The notes under the pieces were generated by a model that was not told the DNA's origin, did not search any database, and saw only the letters and a program-made list of their open reading frames with translations. The translations under genes and the position numbers were made by a program. From assembly GCF_049615385.1 (NCBI RefSeq), contig NZ_JBMZFL010000006.1: a DNA stretch of 64,000 bases. One strand, 5' to 3'. The DNA comes from Aequoribacter sp049615385 (GTDB taxonomy: Bacteria > Pseudomonadota > Gammaproteobacteria > Pseudomonadales > Halieaceae). Positions 62,262 through 64,000 of this stretch are shown piece after piece; within the stretch, counting starts at the first letter, position 1; every line of letters starts with the position of its first letter.

Positions 62262-63350
62262 ATGCTCAGCGCTATCATTGGCAACAGCCCCGCTATCGTA
62301 GCGGTAAAATGCTTAATTGAACAAGTTGCTCCCAGTGACGCAACGGTGCTTGTTCGCGGCCCATCAGGGGCGGGCAAAGAGCTGGTTGCCAAAGCACTGC
62401 ATGAATTGTCACCGCGTTCTAAGCATCGGTTTATCCCCATAAATTGCGCCGCCATCCCGCGCGAATTACTAGAGTCCGAACTCTTTGGTCACCGTAAAGG
62501 ATCCTTCTCGGGCGCGATCGGAGATCATAAGGGGCGCTTTGAATTGGCCCATAACGGCACCCTCTTCCTCGATGAAATTGGCGATATGCCCATGGATTTG
62601 CAGGTCAAATTACTTCGAGTTTTGCAAGAGCGAAAAGTTGACCCCATCGGTAGCCAGCAACCAATTGATGTGAATGTTCGGGTCATTGCAGCGACCCACA
62701 GAGATCTCGAAAAAGCTGTTGCCGCGGGCGAATTTCGTGAGGATTTGTACTATCGACTCAACGTCATTCCTTTGGCTCTGCCCTCTTTAGCCGAGCGCAA
62801 AGAGGACATTACCGAGCTATTCGCACGCTTCGCGGAAATGGAAAAGCGCAATGGCGACGCCCCAGTGCGTTTGTCGCGCTTTTCGCAGGCGGTATTACAA
62901 CAGTACGAGTGGCCCGGTAATATCCGCGAGCTTCAAAATTTGGCACACCGGTTTACCGCCCTCTACGCCGGTCAAGAGGTGGATTTACGCAACATTCCTG
63001 AAACCATGTTGCCACCAAAGATGCTGGATACCATGATGACTCTGGCCGAGGACTTCCCTGCCCCCCCCGAGGCGGAATTAAACCCAGAGGACTCTCACGA
63101 TTTTGAGGACTTCGGACTGCCCAACATCGAGGGCATTGTTCGCATGGCCCAGGGTATACCCACACTGCCAGATGAAGGCCTTGTACTGAAAGATCATATT
63201 GCACAAATCGAGCGCGACATCATCCATGAAGCGCTACAACGCACCGCCCATAACGTCTCGCAAACGGCGAGATTACTGAGTATTCGCCGCACAACGTTGA
63301 TCGAAAAAATCAATAAATACGAACTGACGCATTCCGCTCAATCTGCATAG
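62262..63350 (+). CDS. Sigma54-dependent regulator, FleQ-like without receiver
   Basis: A 362-residue activator that is only the AAA+ and helix-turn-helix part of FleQ; the usual 130-residue N-terminal domain is missing. It has GPSGAGKELVAKALHEL (Walker A), GTLFLDEIGDMPMDLQVKLL (Walker B), REDLYYRLNVIP, and the Fis-type end VSQTARLLSIRRTTLIEKI, which closely follows FleQ. The sigma54-contact loop reads GSFSGA instead of GAFTGA. The ATG at 62262 has GGA seven bases upstream. It follows fliS, as fleQ often does. Confidence 0.82.
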   Translation: MLSAIIGNSPAIVAVKCLIEQVAPSDATVLVRGPSGAGKELVAKALHELSPRSKHRFIPINCAAIPRELLESELFGHRKGSFSGAIGDHKGRFELAHNGTLFLDEIGDMPMDLQVKLLRVLQERKVDPIGSQQPIDVNVRVIAATHRDLEKAVAAGEFREDLYYRLNVIPLALPSLAERKEDITELFARFAEMEKRNGDAPVRLSRFSQAVLQQYEWPGNIRELQNLAHRFTALYAGQEVDLRNIPETMLPPKMLDTMMTLAEDFPAPPEAELNPEDSHDFEDFGLPNIEGIVRMAQGIPTLPDEGLVLKDHIAQIERDIIHEALQRTAHNVSQTARLLSIRRTTLIEKINKYELTHSAQSA

Positions 63351-63409
63351 GCAAAGTCTTGCCGACTTTTCGACACTAATTGCCACTGGCAAAGACTTGC
63401 CGCCGGCAA
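63350..63409. repeat. Array of six GGCAA/TTGCC half-sites
   Basis: GGCAA at 63350, 63388 and 63405 alternates with TTGCC at 63359, 63380 and 63397. Pairs give GGCAA-N4-TTGCC (twice), TTGCC-N3-GGCAA (twice). The array ends 60 bases before a sigma54 promoter, a distance typical of enhancer sites. It could also fold as RNA hairpins. Confidence 0.6.
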
Positions 63410-63469
63410 AAACCCGACAGCCGCCCAGAAAAATCTCGCAACTAATTGATAAATATGGATTTTCAAATC

Positions 63470-63485
63470 TGGCATAGCATTTGCT
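63470..63485 (+). promoter_or_regulatory. Sigma54 promoter of the last regulator
   Basis: TGGCATAGCATTTGCT fits TGGCAC-N5-TTGCW with one change. It lies 38 bases before the ATG at 63523. Confidence 0.82.
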
Positions 63486-63522
63486 TATCGTAGTGCAAGT
63501 TCAGTGATAAACGGCGATACGC

Positions 63523-64000
63523 ATGACACAACAGGTATTATGGATTGATCCCAACCAGCAACAAAGCTTAGCCTTGCGCAGTGCATTAAGCGAGCGAGGC
63601 ATTGACCTTTGCAGTCTGCCCCAATGGAGCGGCAGCGCGACGGTGCGTTGGCTGGGGCAGCACCCCGATGGTCTAGTCGTAGTAAACGTGCCGATCACGG
63701 CCCGAGAAGAATATCTCGAGGCTATTTTTGCGAACGGACTTATGCAACCGATCCTGTTACGTATTCCTGCCACCGGGCTGCACCTCGCCAGCCAAGGCTT
63801 TAAGCTAGGCGCTACCGATGTTATCGATAGCGATGAGCTGCAGGCCGATTTTTGGATCCAAACCTTACAGACCCACCGCAACGACGAGGTCGCTGAGTTT
63901 TTGAAACCCGCGCAAAAATCCGTGATTTTTCGCGACCCTAAGAGCAAAAAGCTACTTAACTTAAGCGAGAAGGTAGGCAAAGCTGGCGTTACCGCCTTAC
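63523..64000 (+). CDS. Sigma54-type regulator with degenerate receiver (partial, 3' cut)
   Basis: This gene runs off the window end after 159 codons. The first 110 residues resemble a receiver domain (WIDPNQQQSLALRSALSERG) but the phosphoacceptor Asp is replaced by VVVNVPIT, so phosphorylation is unlikely. The last part (VIFRDPKSKKLLNLSEKVGK, then AGVTALL) matches the segment before the AAA+ domain of FleQ/FleR-type activators. A flagellar regulator is likely given fliS and the FleQ-like gene. A sigma54 promoter precedes it. Confidence 0.75.
   Translation, partial: MTQQVLWIDPNQQQSLALRSALSERGIDLCSLPQWSGSATVRWLGQHPDGLVVVNVPITAREEYLEAIFANGLMQPILLRIPATGLHLASQGFKLGATDVIDSDELQADFWIQTLQTHRNDEVAEFLKPAQKSVIFRDPKSKKLLNLSEKVGKAGVTAL

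Overview
The window reads as chromosomal DNA of a free-living, probably marine gammaproteobacterium. Roughly half the bases are G+C, genes are densely packed, and GTG and TTG starts are common. Several blocks have the gene order I know from Pseudomonas and its relatives: glnA...ntrB-ntrC-trmL-secB-grxC-rhodanese-gpmI-envC-ctpA...hisBHAF-mutY-yggX, and UPF0149-pepP-ubiH-ubiI followed by zapA-6S RNA-fau-ilvA-rpiA. A Vibrio/Alteromonas-type TtpC-TonB2 energy-transduction operon, a histidine-rich TonB receptor and flagellar genes suggest a Cellvibrionales-like lineage. That placement is inference. No rRNA, tRNA, CRISPR array, transposase or prophage gene was seen.

Layout. 1-5.1 kb: cysH, a 43-residue membrane peptide, a free-methionine sulfoxide reductase, asnS, a phosphohexomutase and an RfaH-like antiterminator, bracketed by an inverted repeat (1-42 and 5074-5115). 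5.0-13.1 kb: thioesterase, H-NS-like protein, a four-gene envelope operon (MipA, MlaC-like, thioesterase, VanZ), a ubiX-MFS-SDR operon and a DEAD-box helicase. 13.2-18.9 kb: a probable metal (zinc-type) TonB receptor with an upstream small protein, then a hydrolase and Na+/solute symporter divergent from a TetR regulator. 18.9-29.4 kb: pyruvate kinase, cold-shock protein, the seven-gene DUF3450-TtpC-ExbB-ExbD-ExbD-TonB-TPR operon, and folA-thyA-lgt. 29.5-45.7 kb: NRDE protein, ptsP-rppH, a HAD phosphatase, gcvH, the ubiquinone hydroxylases with pepP, zapA, 6S RNA, fau, ilvA, rpiA, marC, dtd and typA. 45.7-51.3 kb: the nitrogen-control block. 51.3-61.7 kb: secB, grxC, glycolytic gpmI, cell-separation envC, protease ctpA, histidine genes, mutY and yggX. 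61.7-64 kb: fliS and two sigma54-type flagellar regulators, the second cut by the window end.

How the genes work together. The nitrogen block is the clearest regulatory circuit. glnA has two NtrC sites two helical turns apart and a sigma54 promoter. ntrBC, separated from glnA by a terminator and a DUF4124 gene, has its own NtrC site and sigma54 promoter, both inside the 3' end of the DUF4124 reading frame. The TonB operon could energise receptors such as the His-rich one at 13.2 kb. At the right end, an array of GGCAA/TTGCC half-sites precedes a sigma54 promoter between a receiver-less FleQ-like activator and the next regulator.

No wholly new system is evident. The best candidates for new biology are the inverted repeat around the first 5 kb, the ntrBC promoter embedded in a coding region, the short GSFSGA-motif activator with its adjacent half-site array, and two unannotated small membrane proteins.
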